64,000 nt of DNA from the NCBI GenBank assembly GCA_046347015.1, contig JAXMHA010000005.1:131969-195968 (forward strand), read 5' to 3'. How positions within the stretch are numbered: the first letter of the stretch is position 1; every line of letters starts with the position of its first letter. This document shows, piece by piece, positions 1 through 8,327 of this stretch. Source of the DNA: Dokdonella_A sp046347015. GTDB lineage: Bacteria; Pseudomonadota; Gammaproteobacteria; Xanthomonadales; Rhodanobacteraceae. Position numbers and translations under genes: made by a program. The notes under the pieces were generated by a model. It worked only from the letters and a program-made list of their open reading frames with translations. It was not told where the DNA came from and did no database searches.

Positions 1-803
1 GACGGAATTCCCATCGACACCCAGTCGCCCTCGGTGGTGCCGAGCGTCCACGATCGCACGTGGCCGATCGCGGCATTCGCGGCCGACGCCGCCGACGACG
101 CGCCCCGCGCCTTGATGATCGCCGCGCCGCGCTGCTGCACGGTGGGGATGAACTCATTCTCGTACCACGGCTGGTCGACCAGCGACAGCGCCGGCTTGCC
201 GGCGACCGTCGCATGGTGGATGTCCGGGTACTGTGTCGAGGAATGGTTGCCCCAGATGATCACCCTGCGCACGTCGCGGTTGTGCGCGCCGACCTTGGCA
301 GCGAGCAACGCCTTGGCGCGGTTGTGGTCCAGTCGCACCATCGCGGTGAAGCACTTCGGGTCGAGATCCGGCGCGTTGGCCTGGGCAATCAACGCATTGG
401 TGTTGGCGGGATTGCCGACCACCAGCACCTTCACGTCGCGCTTGGCATGCGCATTCAGCGCCTTGCCTTGCGGACCGAAGATCGCGCCATTGGCAGACAG
501 GAGATCCTTGCGCTCCATGCCGGGGCCACGCGGGCGCGCGCCGACCAGCAACGCGTAGTCGACATCCTTGAACGCGACATCGGCATTATCCGTCGCAACC
601 ACGCCGGCCAGCAGCGGGAACGCGCAGTCGTCGAGTTCCATCACGACACCGTGCAATGCCGGCAGCGCGGGCGTGATTTCGAGCAGGTGCAGGACCACCG
701 GCTGGTCAGGTCCCAGCATGTCGCCGGCGGCGATGCGGAACAGCAGCGCGTAGCCGATCTGGCCAGCGGCACCGGTGACGGCGACTCGGACGGGGGGTTT
801 CAT
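1..803 (-). CDS. mdh: Malate dehydrogenase (partial, C-terminus outside window)
   Basis: NAD-dependent malate dehydrogenase of the TCA cycle (malate to oxaloacetate, cytoplasm). About 267 residues are visible; the family is usually about 328, so roughly 60 C-terminal residues lie beyond the left edge. Visible landmarks in order are the Rossmann motif TGAAGQIGYALL near the N-terminus, the mobile-loop region VGARPRGPGMERKDLL with substrate-binding arginines, VGNPANTNA, RLDHNRA and WGNHSSTQYPD with the catalytic histidine. The ATG at 801-803 directly precedes the conserved KPPVRVAVTGAAG start. The gene follows the aminotransferase gene on the same strand after 125 bases, in which I see no T-rich terminator. 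Confidence 0.95.
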   Translation of the reverse strand, partial: MKPPVRVAVTGAAGQIGYALLFRIAAGDMLGPDQPVVLHLLEITPALPALHGVVMELDDCAFPLLAGVVATDNADVAFKDVDYALLVGARPRGPGMERKDLLSANGAIFGPQGKALNAHAKRDVKVLVVGNPANTNALIAQANAPDLDPKCFTAMVRLDHNRAKALLAAKVGAHNRDVRRVIIWGNHSSTQYPDIHHATVAGKPALSLVDQPWYENEFIPTVQQRGAAIIKARGASSAASAANAAIGHVRSWTLGTTEGDWVSMGIP

Positions 804-928
804 CGTTGGTGACTCCGGGATGGGTGAATTCCAGCGCGCCGAACACCGCCGGCCGCTCGCTGAAAAGAGATGGCATCAGGGGCCGGCAAGCCGGTGGACG
901 ACGGGCAGTCGTCAGTGCCCAGCGTCAG

Positions 929-2158
929 TCAGCCGTTCACGGCACGATCCTGTCGCGCTTCCACCAGTTCGGCAAAGAATTCCTTGATCCGTGCGAGTCC
1001 TTTTCGCAATTGCACCGGAGCGCATGTGTAGGAAATGCGCAGGCTGCGCGGCTCGCCGAATGCGGAGCCCGGCACGGTGGCGACGAACTTGCTCTCGAGC
1101 AGCGCCGAGCAGAACGAGACGTCATCCGCAATCAGCCGGCCCTGGTGTGACTTTCCGAACGCAATCGAAATGTCGGGGAATGCATAGAACGCCCCTTGCG
1201 GGCGCGGGCAGTGGACGCCGGGAATCGACAGCAGGGCCCCGAGTACTTCGTCGCGGCGCCGCGAAAAATCCTCGCGCTTGGCATTCGGAATGTCCTGGGG
1301 TCCGTTCAGCGCGGCCACGGCCGCCGCTTCGGTGACGCCCGGCAGGGACGTGATGTGGTTGGAATTCAACGTCACGAGCGCGCCGACGGCTGCCTCCGGA
1401 CCGGCGACGAAGCCGACACGCCATCCGGGCATGCCGTAGGTCTTGGACAACGAATCCATGACAAACGTGCGTTCGCGCAGCTCGGGCCGGAACTGCACGA
1501 AATTGTGGTAACCGATGCCGTCGAACACGAGCCGGTTGTAGATGTCGTCGGTGATGATCCAGGTATCGGGATGCTTCACCAGCACTTCCGCCAGCGCGGC
1601 GACCTCTTCGCGCGAGTAGACCATCCCGGTCGGGTTCGACGGGTTGTTGAACAGGAACACCTTGGGCCGCGAGGCCAACGCGCGGTCGAGTTGCGCGGGT
1701 GTCAGCTTGTAGTTCTGTCCCGACGAACATGGCAACAACGTGGTCTTCGCCCCGAGGATGTCGGCGATGTCCACGTAGCTGGTCCAGTACGGCGTCGGGA
1801 ACACGATCTCGTCGCCTTCATCGAGCAGGGCCTCGCACAGGTTGTACAGGACCTGCTTTGCCCCGATGCCAACCGTGACATTCGCCCGTGTGTAGCCTTC
1901 GAGCCCACTCTGTGCAAAATGCGCGACGATCGCATCGAGCAGTTCGGGACTGCCGCGGTTGGTTCCGTACTCCCCGCTGTCGCGTGCCAGCGCCTCACGG
2001 ACTGCCGAATAGACGTGCTCGCCGGGCAGGAAATTCGGGACACCGATCGAGAAGTTGACGACATCGTGGCCAGCCGCGGCGAGCTGCTTTGCCTTGCCGG
2101 CAATGACCATGATCGCGCTGGGTTTCGCGCGACCGGTACGTGCGGAGAGTTTGGGCAT
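929..2158 (-). CDS. Aspartate-type PLP aminotransferase (class I/II)
   Basis: Cytoplasmic PLP enzyme of fold type I, 409 residues, probably an aspartate or broad-specificity aminotransferase. Visible motifs are NNPSNPTG (171-178), the PLP-contacting TDDIY (203-207), the Schiff-base lysine in SLSKTYGMPGWRVG (Lys239), and the downstream arginine of that motif. The C-terminal part carries an SYTCAP segment preceding the end of the small domain. Exact substrate cannot be read from the sequence; aspartate:2-oxoglutarate is the default for this subfamily. A TACAAT box lies 34 bases upstream of the ATG. mdh follows on the same strand, which would fit a shared role around oxaloacetate, but this is inference. 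Confidence 0.88.
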   Translation of the reverse strand: MPKLSARTGRAKPSAIMVIAGKAKQLAAAGHDVVNFSIGVPNFLPGEHVYSAVREALARDSGEYGTNRGSPELLDAIVAHFAQSGLEGYTRANVTVGIGAKQVLYNLCEALLDEGDEIVFPTPYWTSYVDIADILGAKTTLLPCSSGQNYKLTPAQLDRALASRPKVFLFNNPSNPTGMVYSREEVAALAEVLVKHPDTWIITDDIYNRLVFDGIGYHNFVQFRPELRERTFVMDSLSKTYGMPGWRVGFVAGPEAAVGALVTLNSNHITSLPGVTEAAAVAALNGPQDIPNAKREDFSRRRDEVLGALLSIPGVHCPRPQGAFYAFPDISIAFGKSHQGRLIADDVSFCSALLESKFVATVPGSAFGEPRSLRISYTCAPVQLRKGLARIKEFFAELVEARQDRAVNG

Positions 2159-2191
2159 TGGACTGCGACAGCGTTGCGGAAAAACTGAAAA

Positions 2192-2197
2192 ATTGTA
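2192..2197 (-). promoter_or_regulatory. Promoter -10 (extended) of the aminotransferase gene
   Basis: On the minus strand the sequence reads TGATACAAT, an extended -10 (TGn plus TACAAT), 34 bases upstream of the ATG at 2158. The -35 region is a poor match. Support is motif and position only. Confidence 0.45.
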
Positions 2198-2278
2198 TCA
2201 CGCGCACGCGACGAGGCGCTCCGGGACGCGTACTTGCGGGAGCGGCTCCGGCGCACGCACGTCGGCGAATCGCGATGC

Positions 2279-2287
2279 TGCTACAGT
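2279..2287 (+). promoter_or_regulatory. Possible extended -10 of the YeaQ-like gene
   Basis: TGCTACAGT resembles an extended -10 element and would give a leader of about 80 bases before the ATG at 2372. The gap 2159-2371 is a divergent intergenic region, so promoters on both strands are expected. The match is weak. Confidence 0.3.
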
Positions 2288-2371
2288 GGCGCCCGCTCCA
2301 GCGAACGAGATATCCAGCCGCGGCGGGATCGCGGCCTTGCCGAACCCACAACGCTTGCCAAGGAGAGAGCC

Positions 2372-2632
2372 ATGTTGCACATCATCTGGTCCATCATCAT
2401 CGGCTTCATCGTCGGTTTGCTCGCCCGCTTCCTGGTTCCGGGGGCCGTGCCGATGGGATTCATCATGACGGTGATCGTCGGTATCGTCGGATCGATCATC
2501 GGCGGCCTCATCGCTCGCGTGTTCAATCGCCCGCCCGAGGGCACGCCGTTTCATCCGGCCGGCATCGTCCTGTCGATCGTCGGTGCCATCATCCTGATCC
2601 TGATCCTGCGCTGGACCGGCATTCAGCTCTGA
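2372..2632 (+). CDS. GlsB/YeaQ/YmgE-family small membrane protein
   Basis: An 86-residue, very hydrophobic protein of the transglycosylase-associated/GlsB-YeaQ family, inner membrane, linked in other bacteria to general stress; the molecular function is unknown. Three membrane segments are visible: IIWSIIIGFIVGLLARFLVP at the N-terminus, a glycine-rich middle segment with the GIVGSIIGGLIAR pattern typical of the family, and a C-terminal IVLSIVGAIILILIL segment. An AGGAGAGAG ribosome-binding site ends just before the ATG at 2372; a longer upstream in-frame extension lacks any signal. The gene stands alone and is followed by a clear terminator. Confidence 0.85.
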   Translation: MLHIIWSIIIGFIVGLLARFLVPGAVPMGFIMTVIVGIVGSIIGGLIARVFNRPPEGTPFHPAGIVLSIVGAIILILILRWTGIQL

Positions 2633-2656
2633 GCGGCGCCGGAACCCGACAACCGA

Positions 2657-2681
2657 AAAGGCCGCCGTGAGGCGGCCTTCT
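2657..2681 (+). terminator. Intrinsic terminator after the YeaQ-like gene
   Basis: AAGGCCGCC, loop GTGA, GGCGGCCTT, followed by CTT: a 9-bp stem with a tetraloop, 25 bases after the stop codon at 2632. The T-tail is short. Being nearly symmetrical, it could also serve the convergent cyclophilin gene. Confidence 0.75.
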
Positions 2682-2723
2682 TGCGTTCGCGGGTTCCGCA
2701 TTGCATCGTGCGTTCCGGGCCAA

Positions 2724-3236
2724 TCAACGTGCCCCGGAATCGAGGATGGCATTCCATTGCCGCAGTCGGTCGACGTGGCGTTCGAGCAAAGCCGCCGCGT
2801 CACCTTCGATCGTCACCTTCTCGATGGCGTCGCCCTGGCGCACGGCTCCGACGATCTTGTTGTCGTCCGCACCGACCACATGACCGAACACGGTGTGCTT
2901 GCCGTCGAGCCAGGGCGTTGGCACATGGGTGATGAAGAACTGACTGCCATTGGTACCGGGTCCGGCGTTCGCCATCGACAGCACGCCCGGGCTGTCGTGC
3001 CTGAGGTCGGCGCGGCACTCATCCTCGAACCGGTAGCCGGGGCCACCGCGGCCCGATCCCTCGGGGCAGCCGCCCTGGATCATGAAATCCGGAATCACGC
3101 GATGAAAGGTCAAACCGTCGAAATAACCACGCTGCGCGAGGTTCACGAAGTTGGCGACCGTCAGGGGCGCCTTGTCGCCATGGAGATTCAGGTGGATCGA
3201 TCCACGCGACGTTTGTATCGTGGCAGTCAGGCTCAT
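2724..3236 (-). CDS. ppiB: Peptidyl-prolyl cis-trans isomerase, cyclophilin type
   Basis: Cyclophilin that catalyses X-Pro isomerisation during protein folding. The 170-residue protein is a single cyclophilin domain with the core motif FHRVIPDFMIQGG (residues 44-56; catalytic Arg46), NGSQFFI (96-102) and a WLDGKHTVFG segment (109-118). There is no signal peptide, so it is the cytoplasmic (PpiB-like) form. The ATG at 3234-3236 is preferred because the two-turn N-terminal beta strand begins there; six codons upstream carry no conserved sequence. It is transcribed away from typA and converges with the YeaQ-like gene. Confidence 0.9.
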   Translation of the reverse strand: MSLTATIQTSRGSIHLNLHGDKAPLTVANFVNLAQRGYFDGLTFHRVIPDFMIQGGCPEGSGRGGPGYRFEDECRADLRHDSPGVLSMANAGPGTNGSQFFITHVPTPWLDGKHTVFGHVVGADDNKIVGAVRQGDAIEKVTIEGDAAALLERHVDRLRQWNAILDSGAR

Positions 3237-3317
3237 GGGATGTCCTCGCAGCAAACCTGCAGTTTAACAGGCTGAATCCGCCGTTCAGCTGGAACGCCGA
3301 GTGGCCCCGTCAACGCG

Positions 3318-3323
3318 TATAAT
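3318..3323 (+). promoter_or_regulatory. typA promoter, perfect -10 box
   Basis: TATAAT matches the sigma-70 -10 consensus exactly, 83 bases upstream of the typA ATG. No good -35 hexamer is visible at 16-18 bases, so recognition may depend on other contacts. Transcription would begin near 3330. Confidence 0.6.
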
Positions 3324-3334
3324 CCCCACGCACC

Positions 3335-3402
3335 GCAGCCTTGGAATGGCTGCGCATCCTTCCCACCGAGAATGCGGCCGCACGAGCGGCCGTTTTGCGT
3401 GC
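3335..3402 (+). promoter_or_regulatory. typA 5' leader with terminator-like hairpin
   Basis: Two hairpins lie between the -10 box and typA. The first is GCAGCC (3335-3340) with GGCTGC (3348-3353). The second is CGGCCGC (3375-3381), tetraloop ACGA, GCGGCCG (3386-3392), then TTTT (3393-3396), which looks like an intrinsic terminator. An alternative pairing GCACG (3380-3384) with CGTGC (3398-3402) would exclude the second stem. The T-run ends ten bases before the ATG and no Shine-Dalgarno sequence is obvious. Attenuation is inferred, not shown. Confidence 0.5.
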
Positions 3403-3406
3403 TCCA

Positions 3407-5254
3407 ATGTCGATCACCCGGCTCCGCAACATCGCAATCGTCGCCCACGTCGACCACGGCAAGACCACCCTGGTCGATCAACTCCTGAAGCAATCCGGCA
3501 CGTTGTCGGAACGGGCGGTCATTCCCGATCGGGTGATGGACAGCAACGATCTGGAACGCGAACGCGGCATCACGATCCTGTCCAAGAACACCGCGATCCG
3601 ATGGACCGACCCGCGCGGCGAAAGCTGGCGCATCAACATCGTCGACACGCCGGGCCACGCCGATTTCGGCGGTGAGGTCGAGCGCGTGCTGTCGATGGTG
3701 GACTCGGTGCTGCTGCTGGTGGACGCAATGGATGGCCCGATGCCGCAGACGCGCTTCGTCACGCAGAAGGCGTTCCGGATGGGCTTCAGGCCGATCGTCG
3801 TGATCAACAAGATCGATCGGCCCGGCGCCCGTCCCGACTGGGTGCTGAACCAGACCTTCGACCTGTTCGACCGGCTCGGTGCTTCCGACGAGCAACTCGA
3901 TTTCCCGGTCGTGTACGCGTCCGCGTTGCATGGTTACGCGGGTTTGCAGCCGGACGTGCGCGATGGCGACATGACGCCGCTGTTCGACGCGATCGTCGAA
4001 CACGTGCAGGCGCCGCAGGTGGATCCCGACGGCGCGTTCCAGATGCGCGTTTCCTCGCTCGACTACAACGCCTACGTCGGTGTGATCGGCGTCGGTCGCG
4101 TGCAACGCGGAACCGTGCGACCGAACATGCCGGTGACGATCGTCGATCGCGACGGCGGACGCCGCAACGCGAAGATCCTGCAGGTGCTGGGCTTCATGGG
4201 ACTGGAACGGCGCGAGGTCGGCGAGGCGCAGGCTGGCGACATCATCGCCATCTCGGGCATCGGTGACCTCGGCATTTCCGACACGCTCTGCGACCCGTCG
4301 CAGCCGGAGGCGCTGCCGGCGTTGACCGTGGACGAGCCGACGATCTCGATGACGTTCCAGGTCAACAATTCGCCTTTTGCAGGCAAGAAGGACCAGAGTG
4401 GCGGACGCTTCCTGACTTCGCGCCAGATTCGCGAACGACTGACGCGCGAGACGCTGCACAACGTGGCCCTGAAGGTCGAGGACACCGAGGACCCGGACAA
4501 ATTCAAGGTATCGGGGCGCGGAGAGTTGCACCTCTCGATTCTGATCGAAACCATGCGCCGCGAGGGTTACGAACTCGCGGTGTCGCGCCCGGAAGTGATC
4601 GTCCGCGAGATCGATGGCGAGCCGCAGGAGCCATACGAGCAGTTGGTCGTCGATCTCGAAGAGCGATACCAAGGGGGCGTGATGGAACGGCTGGGCACGC
4701 GTCGCGGACAACTGAAGAACATGGAACCGGATGGCAAGGGCCGCGTACGGTTGGAGTACATGATCCCTGCGCGCGGGCTGATCGGATTCCAGACCGAGTT
4801 CCGCACGTTGACTGCCGGGACGGGCCTGATGTTCCACGTCTTCGATCACTACGGACCGAAGTCGGAAGGCGTGATCGGGAAGCGGCCGAACGGCGTGATG
4901 ATCTCCAACGGCACCGGTCCCGCGCCGGCCTACGCGCTGTATGGCCTGCAGGATCGCGGCCGCATGCTGATCGACGCCGGCGTCGAAATCTACGAAGGAC
5001 AGCTGGTCGGTATCCATTCCAAGGACAACGACCTCACCGTGAATGCGTTGCGCGCGAAACAGCTCACCAACATCCGCGCTGCCGGCAAGGACGATGCCTT
5101 GACTCTGGTGCCGCCGGTGCGGTTTTCGCTCGAGCAGGCGCTGGAGTTCATCGACAACGATGAACTGGTCGAAGTGACTCCCAAGGCCATTCGCTTGCGC
5201 AAGAAGCACCTGACGGAAAACGACCGCAAGCGCGCCTCCCGCCAGGCCGCGTGA
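3407..5254 (+). CDS. typA: Ribosome-associated GTPase BipA/TypA
   Basis: Translational GTPase that binds the ribosome and aids 50S assembly and growth at low temperature or under stress. The 615-residue protein (family about 605-615) has the G1 motif AHVDHGKTT (13-21), the switch II DTPGHADF, the G4 NKID, EF-G-like domains II, III and V, and the BipA-specific C-terminal domain (region IGFQTEFRTLTAGTG onward). The ATG at 3407 starts the conserved ITRLRNIAIVAHVDHG; a TTG 22 codons upstream is in frame but lies inside the leader hairpins. It appears monocistronic and has a perfect TATAAT upstream. Confidence 0.96.
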   Translation: MSITRLRNIAIVAHVDHGKTTLVDQLLKQSGTLSERAVIPDRVMDSNDLERERGITILSKNTAIRWTDPRGESWRINIVDTPGHADFGGEVERVLSMVDSVLLLVDAMDGPMPQTRFVTQKAFRMGFRPIVVINKIDRPGARPDWVLNQTFDLFDRLGASDEQLDFPVVYASALHGYAGLQPDVRDGDMTPLFDAIVEHVQAPQVDPDGAFQMRVSSLDYNAYVGVIGVGRVQRGTVRPNMPVTIVDRDGGRRNAKILQVLGFMGLERREVGEAQAGDIIAISGIGDLGISDTLCDPSQPEALPALTVDEPTISMTFQVNNSPFAGKKDQSGGRFLTSRQIRERLTRETLHNVALKVEDTEDPDKFKVSGRGELHLSILIETMRREGYELAVSRPEVIVREIDGEPQEPYEQLVVDLEERYQGGVMERLGTRRGQLKNMEPDGKGRVRLEYMIPARGLIGFQTEFRTLTAGTGLMFHVFDHYGPKSEGVIGKRPNGVMISNGTGPAPAYALYGLQDRGRMLIDAGVEIYEGQLVGIHSKDNDLTVNALRAKQLTNIRAAGKDDALTLVPPVRFSLEQALEFIDNDELVEVTPKAIRLRKKHLTENDRKRASRQAA

Positions 5255-5385
5255 CGCCTCGACCCGGGCGCTCGCTCCAAACCTTGGTCAGGATCTGAGT
5301 CGAGCCGCGCGGGACACATCCCCCGACTGCCAACGCCGACGACAGGATGTCTGGTTGGCATGGACCGTGCTTTCCCCTAGCCACC

Positions 5386-5420
5386 AATGCAGCCTTCGAA
5401 ATCGCACCCGGCTGCATTTT
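5386..5420 (+). terminator. Probable terminator downstream of typA
   Basis: AATGCAGCC (5386-5394) pairs with GGCTGCATT (5410-5418) in a 9-bp stem with a 15-base loop, followed by TT. The T-tail is short. It lies 131 bases after the typA stop and 40 bases before the next gene. The rest of 5255-5458 shows nothing recognisable. Confidence 0.45.
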
Positions 5421-5458
5421 GACACTCGGGGAAGCACGGAGATCAGGGAGTGAACCAC

Positions 5459-5713
5459 ATGGTCGAGATCGCGAACTGTCGCTGGCGCAAGCTATGCCGT
5501 CAGAACTGGGAAGAGATGGTGCCACTGCTGTCCGACGGCGCAGGTGTCAGGTTGTGCCGGGAGTGCTGCCGCTCGGTTCACCTGATGTCCAGCGAGGGGA
5601 AATGGGACGCGGCGGTGAAGTCCGGCCAGTGTGTCGCAATCCGCATCCCGGGCACCGGGAAAGGTGACGGCCGAACCCATGCCGGCACGCCCGGCAGCCG
5701 GAATCCCGATTGA
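5459..5713 (+). CDS. Small Cys-rich hypothetical protein
   Basis: An 84-residue protein of unknown function. It begins with a cysteine/tryptophan-rich stretch (CRWRKLC, residues 7-13, and NWEEM), followed by VRLCRECCRSVHLM (30-43) and ending its ordered part with GQCVAI. The spacing C..W..L - VR.C..C...VH - CVA resembles a small putative metal-binding module that I recall from hypothetical proteins of other proteobacteria and from parts of larger proteins, but I cannot name a family with certainty. The C-terminal 15 residues look disordered. The ATG at 5459 is chosen because AGGGAG sits eight bases upstream; a GTG at 5450 is the alternative. Membrane segments and a signal peptide are absent. 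Confidence 0.6.
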   Translation: MVEIANCRWRKLCRQNWEEMVPLLSDGAGVRLCRECCRSVHLMSSEGKWDAAVKSGQCVAIRIPGTGKGDGRTHAGTPGSRNPD

Positions 5714-5836
5714 CCACGCCCGAGGTCGTTTCCCGCCTGCTGCCGCCGGCCGCGTCTCCGGCGCTCGTGCCGATCGCTGGCGGGACCGGTGACGCTGGCC
5801 AGCCTCATCCTTTTGAAGAGTCGAAACGCACTGGCG

Positions 5837-7216
5837 TCAGCCGCTCGCCAAGCGACCGCGCTTGCGGACGATGAGCAATGCGAGTTCGATCGACTGTTCG
5901 TAGTTGAGTCGCGGATCGACCGTCGACTTGTAGGCGCGCTCGAGATCCGCCTCGCCAAGCGCGCGCGCACCGCCAAGGCATTCCGTGACGTTCTCGCCCG
6001 TCAACTCGAGGTGCACGCCGCCAAGCCGGGTGCCGGCGGCAGCGTGGAGATCGAAGGCTCGATCGAGCTCGTCGCGAATGCAGTCGAACCGGCGAGTCTT
6101 GATGCCGTTGCCAAGCGTCTCGGTATTGCCATGCATCGGATCGCAACACCATAGCGGCCTGTGTCCGGTGCCCTTCACGGCTTCGAGTAGCGGAGGCAGC
6201 ACTTTGTGGATCCGGTCCGCGCCCATCCGGTGAACCAGCGTCAACCGCCCGGGTTCGCAGTCCGGATCGAGTGTCGACAGCAACCGAAGCACTGCGTCGA
6301 CCCGCGTCTCCGGACCGATTTTCACCGCGACCGGATTGCGGATGCCACGGCAGAACTCGACATGGGCGCCTTCGGGGTCGGAAGTCCGCAAACCGATCCA
6401 CGGAAAATGCGTCGACAAGTCGAACCAACCCGGTTGCCGTGGCACCTGGCGTGTCAGCGCCTGTTCGTAGTGCAGTACCAGCGCCTCGTGCGACGTGTAG
6501 AAATCGACACGCCGGAAGTTCTCGACCTTTTCCCCCGCAACCGTCTCCATGAAACGCAGCGACCGGCCGATGGCCTCGACCATGCGGCGGTATTCCTTCT
6601 GCAATGGGGAATGGTCGACCCACGACAGATCCCAATATTCGGGGTGATGCAGGTCCGCGAACCCGCCTTCGACCAGCGCGCGAACGAAATTCAAGGTCAT
6701 CGCCGATCGCGCATGGCCACGCAACATGCGCCGCGGGTCCGCGCGCCGCGCAGCGGCCGTGAATTCGGTACCGTTGACGAGATCGCCGCGGTAGCTCGGC
6801 AGCTTGAATCCATTGCGCGTTTCGTGGTCGCGGGAACGTGGTTTCGCGTACTGCCCGGCGAATCGTCCGACGCGCACGACTGGAAGCCGCAATCCGTGCA
6901 CGAGCACGAGGCTCATCTGCAACATCACCTTCAGTCGGTTCGCAATCACCGGTGAAGTGCAGTCGTCGAAGCTTTCGGCGCAATCGCCGCCCTGCAGCAG
7001 GAAGCGCCGGCCCTCGGCGGCCTCGGCCAGGAAGCTGCGCAAGGCCAGGATTTCCCATGACGTGACCAGTGGCGGCAACGACGACAGGGTTCGCGTTGCC
7101 TCCGCCAACTCCCCTGCGTCGCTGTAGTTCGGCTGCTGGCACTGCGGCCGTGACTGCCAGGAATCGGGGCGCCAGGCCGCAGCGTTGCGGACGGAACTCA
7201 CGTGCGGAACGGACAT
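5837..7216 (-). CDS. 3-deoxy-D-arabino-heptulosonate 7-phosphate synthase, class II
   Basis: First enzyme of the shikimate pathway (PEP plus erythrose 4-phosphate to DAHP), cytoplasmic, metal-dependent. The 459-residue protein is the plant-like class II type (AroA-II), not the E. coli AroFGH type. Motifs are LQGGDCAESF (about 74-83, metal-binding Cys79), GRFAGQYAKPRS, YTSHEALVLHYE, RKIGPE-like VAVKIGPETR, DPMHGNT with metal ligands, and GGVHLELTGENVTEC. The ATG at 7214-7216 begins the conserved region; 26 upstream codons are unlike the family. Class II enzymes are usual in Xanthomonadales and Pseudomonas. It converges with the small Cys-rich gene, and the 123-base gap between them holds nothing clear. 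Confidence 0.93.
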   Translation of the reverse strand: MSVPHVSSVRNAAAWRPDSWQSRPQCQQPNYSDAGELAEATRTLSSLPPLVTSWEILALRSFLAEAAEGRRFLLQGGDCAESFDDCTSPVIANRLKVMLQMSLVLVHGLRLPVVRVGRFAGQYAKPRSRDHETRNGFKLPSYRGDLVNGTEFTAAARRADPRRMLRGHARSAMTLNFVRALVEGGFADLHHPEYWDLSWVDHSPLQKEYRRMVEAIGRSLRFMETVAGEKVENFRRVDFYTSHEALVLHYEQALTRQVPRQPGWFDLSTHFPWIGLRTSDPEGAHVEFCRGIRNPVAVKIGPETRVDAVLRLLSTLDPDCEPGRLTLVHRMGADRIHKVLPPLLEAVKGTGHRPLWCCDPMHGNTETLGNGIKTRRFDCIRDELDRAFDLHAAAGTRLGGVHLELTGENVTECLGGARALGEADLERAYKSTVDPRLNYEQSIELALLIVRKRGRLASG

Positions 7217-7301
7217 GCCGGTGGCCGCTGGATCGCGGTGGTCAATGATGCCACGTTCACTTTGCGTGTCTCGTGGTAGGTGCCTTCGCGTCACCGCGCC
7301 A

Positions 7302-7826
7302 TCATTCGCCTGCGCGACGGCGGAAACCCGCCCAGACGGCCCCCGCGCCCAAGATGCCGTACCAGATCAACGTCCAGGCGGGCATGGTGAGGCCGAGGAA
7401 CTTCCAGTTGATCTGGCCGCAGTCCCCGGAACCGGTGAACGCTTTCTTGATCACGTCGGCGATGGGGAACGCATCGAGCAGATAGGAGAGCCCGGGGCCG
7501 CATCCGGCCAACAACGGGTCGACCGGATGGAGTTGCAGCCACAGATGGCGCGCCGCGATGCCGACCCCGATCATTCCCGCGAGCAACGCCAGCAGCGCGT
7601 AGATGCGCCGCCCGATTTGCCGCGGGTCATGCAGCGCGCCGGCGATGAACACGATCGCCATCGCGATGAACGCAAGTCGCTGGAAAATGCACATCGGACA
7701 GGGCTCGATGTGCATCGCGAACTGTTCGTAGTACGCGTAGGCGAGCAGCGCCACGCACACCAGCGCCGCGAGTGCGAACTGGGCGCGGAAGGACCAGGTG
7801 AATGGATTCGCTGCACTCACGGTCAT
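7302..7826 (-). CDS. dsbB: Disulfide bond formation protein B
   Basis: Inner-membrane quinone reductase that reoxidises periplasmic DsbA. The 174-residue protein has four membrane segments, the first periplasmic pair CPMC (Cys43/Cys46) right after the first hairpin, and the second pair Cys109 and Cys136 in the second periplasmic loop (LLAGCGPGL and GSGDCGQ). Length fits the family (about 170-180). The ATG at 7826 is preferred because the upstream in-frame extension is charged and overlaps rplQ. It follows rplQ on the same strand after 23 bases, so it may be co-transcribed at the end of the alpha operon. Confidence 0.92.
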   Translation of the reverse strand: MTVSAANPFTWSFRAQFALAALVCVALLAYAYYEQFAMHIEPCPMCIFQRLAFIAMAIVFIAGALHDPRQIGRRIYALLALLAGMIGVGIAARHLWLQLHPVDPLLAGCGPGLSYLLDAFPIADVIKKAFTGSGDCGQINWKFLGLTMPAWTLIWYGILGAGAVWAGFRRRAGE

Positions 7827-7849
7827 GCGAGCGCCGGCCCTTGGCGCGC

Positions 7850-8236
7850 TTACTCGGCGCCACCCGCCCCGGCCGCCGCGGGCCGGTCGATGAGTTCGAC
7901 ATACGCCATCGGCGCGTTGTCGCCCGCGCGAAAACCACACTTCAGGATGCGCAGGTATCCGCCCTTGCGCTCGCGATAGCGCGGGCCGAGGTCGACGAAC
8001 AGCTTGCCGACGGCCTGCTTGTCGCGCAGCCGGGCGAATGCGAGGCGCCGGTTGGCAACGCCGTCCGTCTTCGCCAGCGTGATCAGCGGTTCGGCGACCC
8101 GGCGCAATTCCTTCGCCTTGGGCAAGGTTGTGCGGATCAGCTCGTGCTTGAACAACGATGCCGCCATGTTGCGGAAGTCGGCAGCACGATGGCTGCTGGT
8201 ACGGTTGAGCTTGCGCCCGGATTTCATGTGCCGCAT
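7850..8236 (-). CDS. rplQ: 50S ribosomal protein L17
   Basis: Large-subunit protein near the peptide tunnel exit. The 128-residue sequence starts with MRHMKSGRKLNRTSSHR, the hallmark N-terminus, and contains the core TLPKAKELRRVAEPLITLAK. The tail after the core is Ala/Gly-rich and short. It is the last ribosomal gene of the alpha operon, 91 bases downstream of rpoA, as in most gammaproteobacteria. Confidence 0.98.
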   Translation of the reverse strand: MRHMKSGRKLNRTSSHRAADFRNMAASLFKHELIRTTLPKAKELRRVAEPLITLAKTDGVANRRLAFARLRDKQAVGKLFVDLGPRYRERKGGYLRILKCGFRAGDNAPMAYVELIDRPAAAGAGGAE

Positions 8237-8327
8237 GACTGCATTCCCGGTTTCGTGACGTTCCCGATCTCTGTTTCCCGCGGCAACCGACGAGGATTGC
8301 GGGCTTCCGCGATCTGCTGCAAATGCA

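Noticed and set aside
3233..5209. Minus-strand frame of 658 codons opposite typA
   Set aside because: Antisense shadow of typA with Arg/His/Val-rich composition and no motif.
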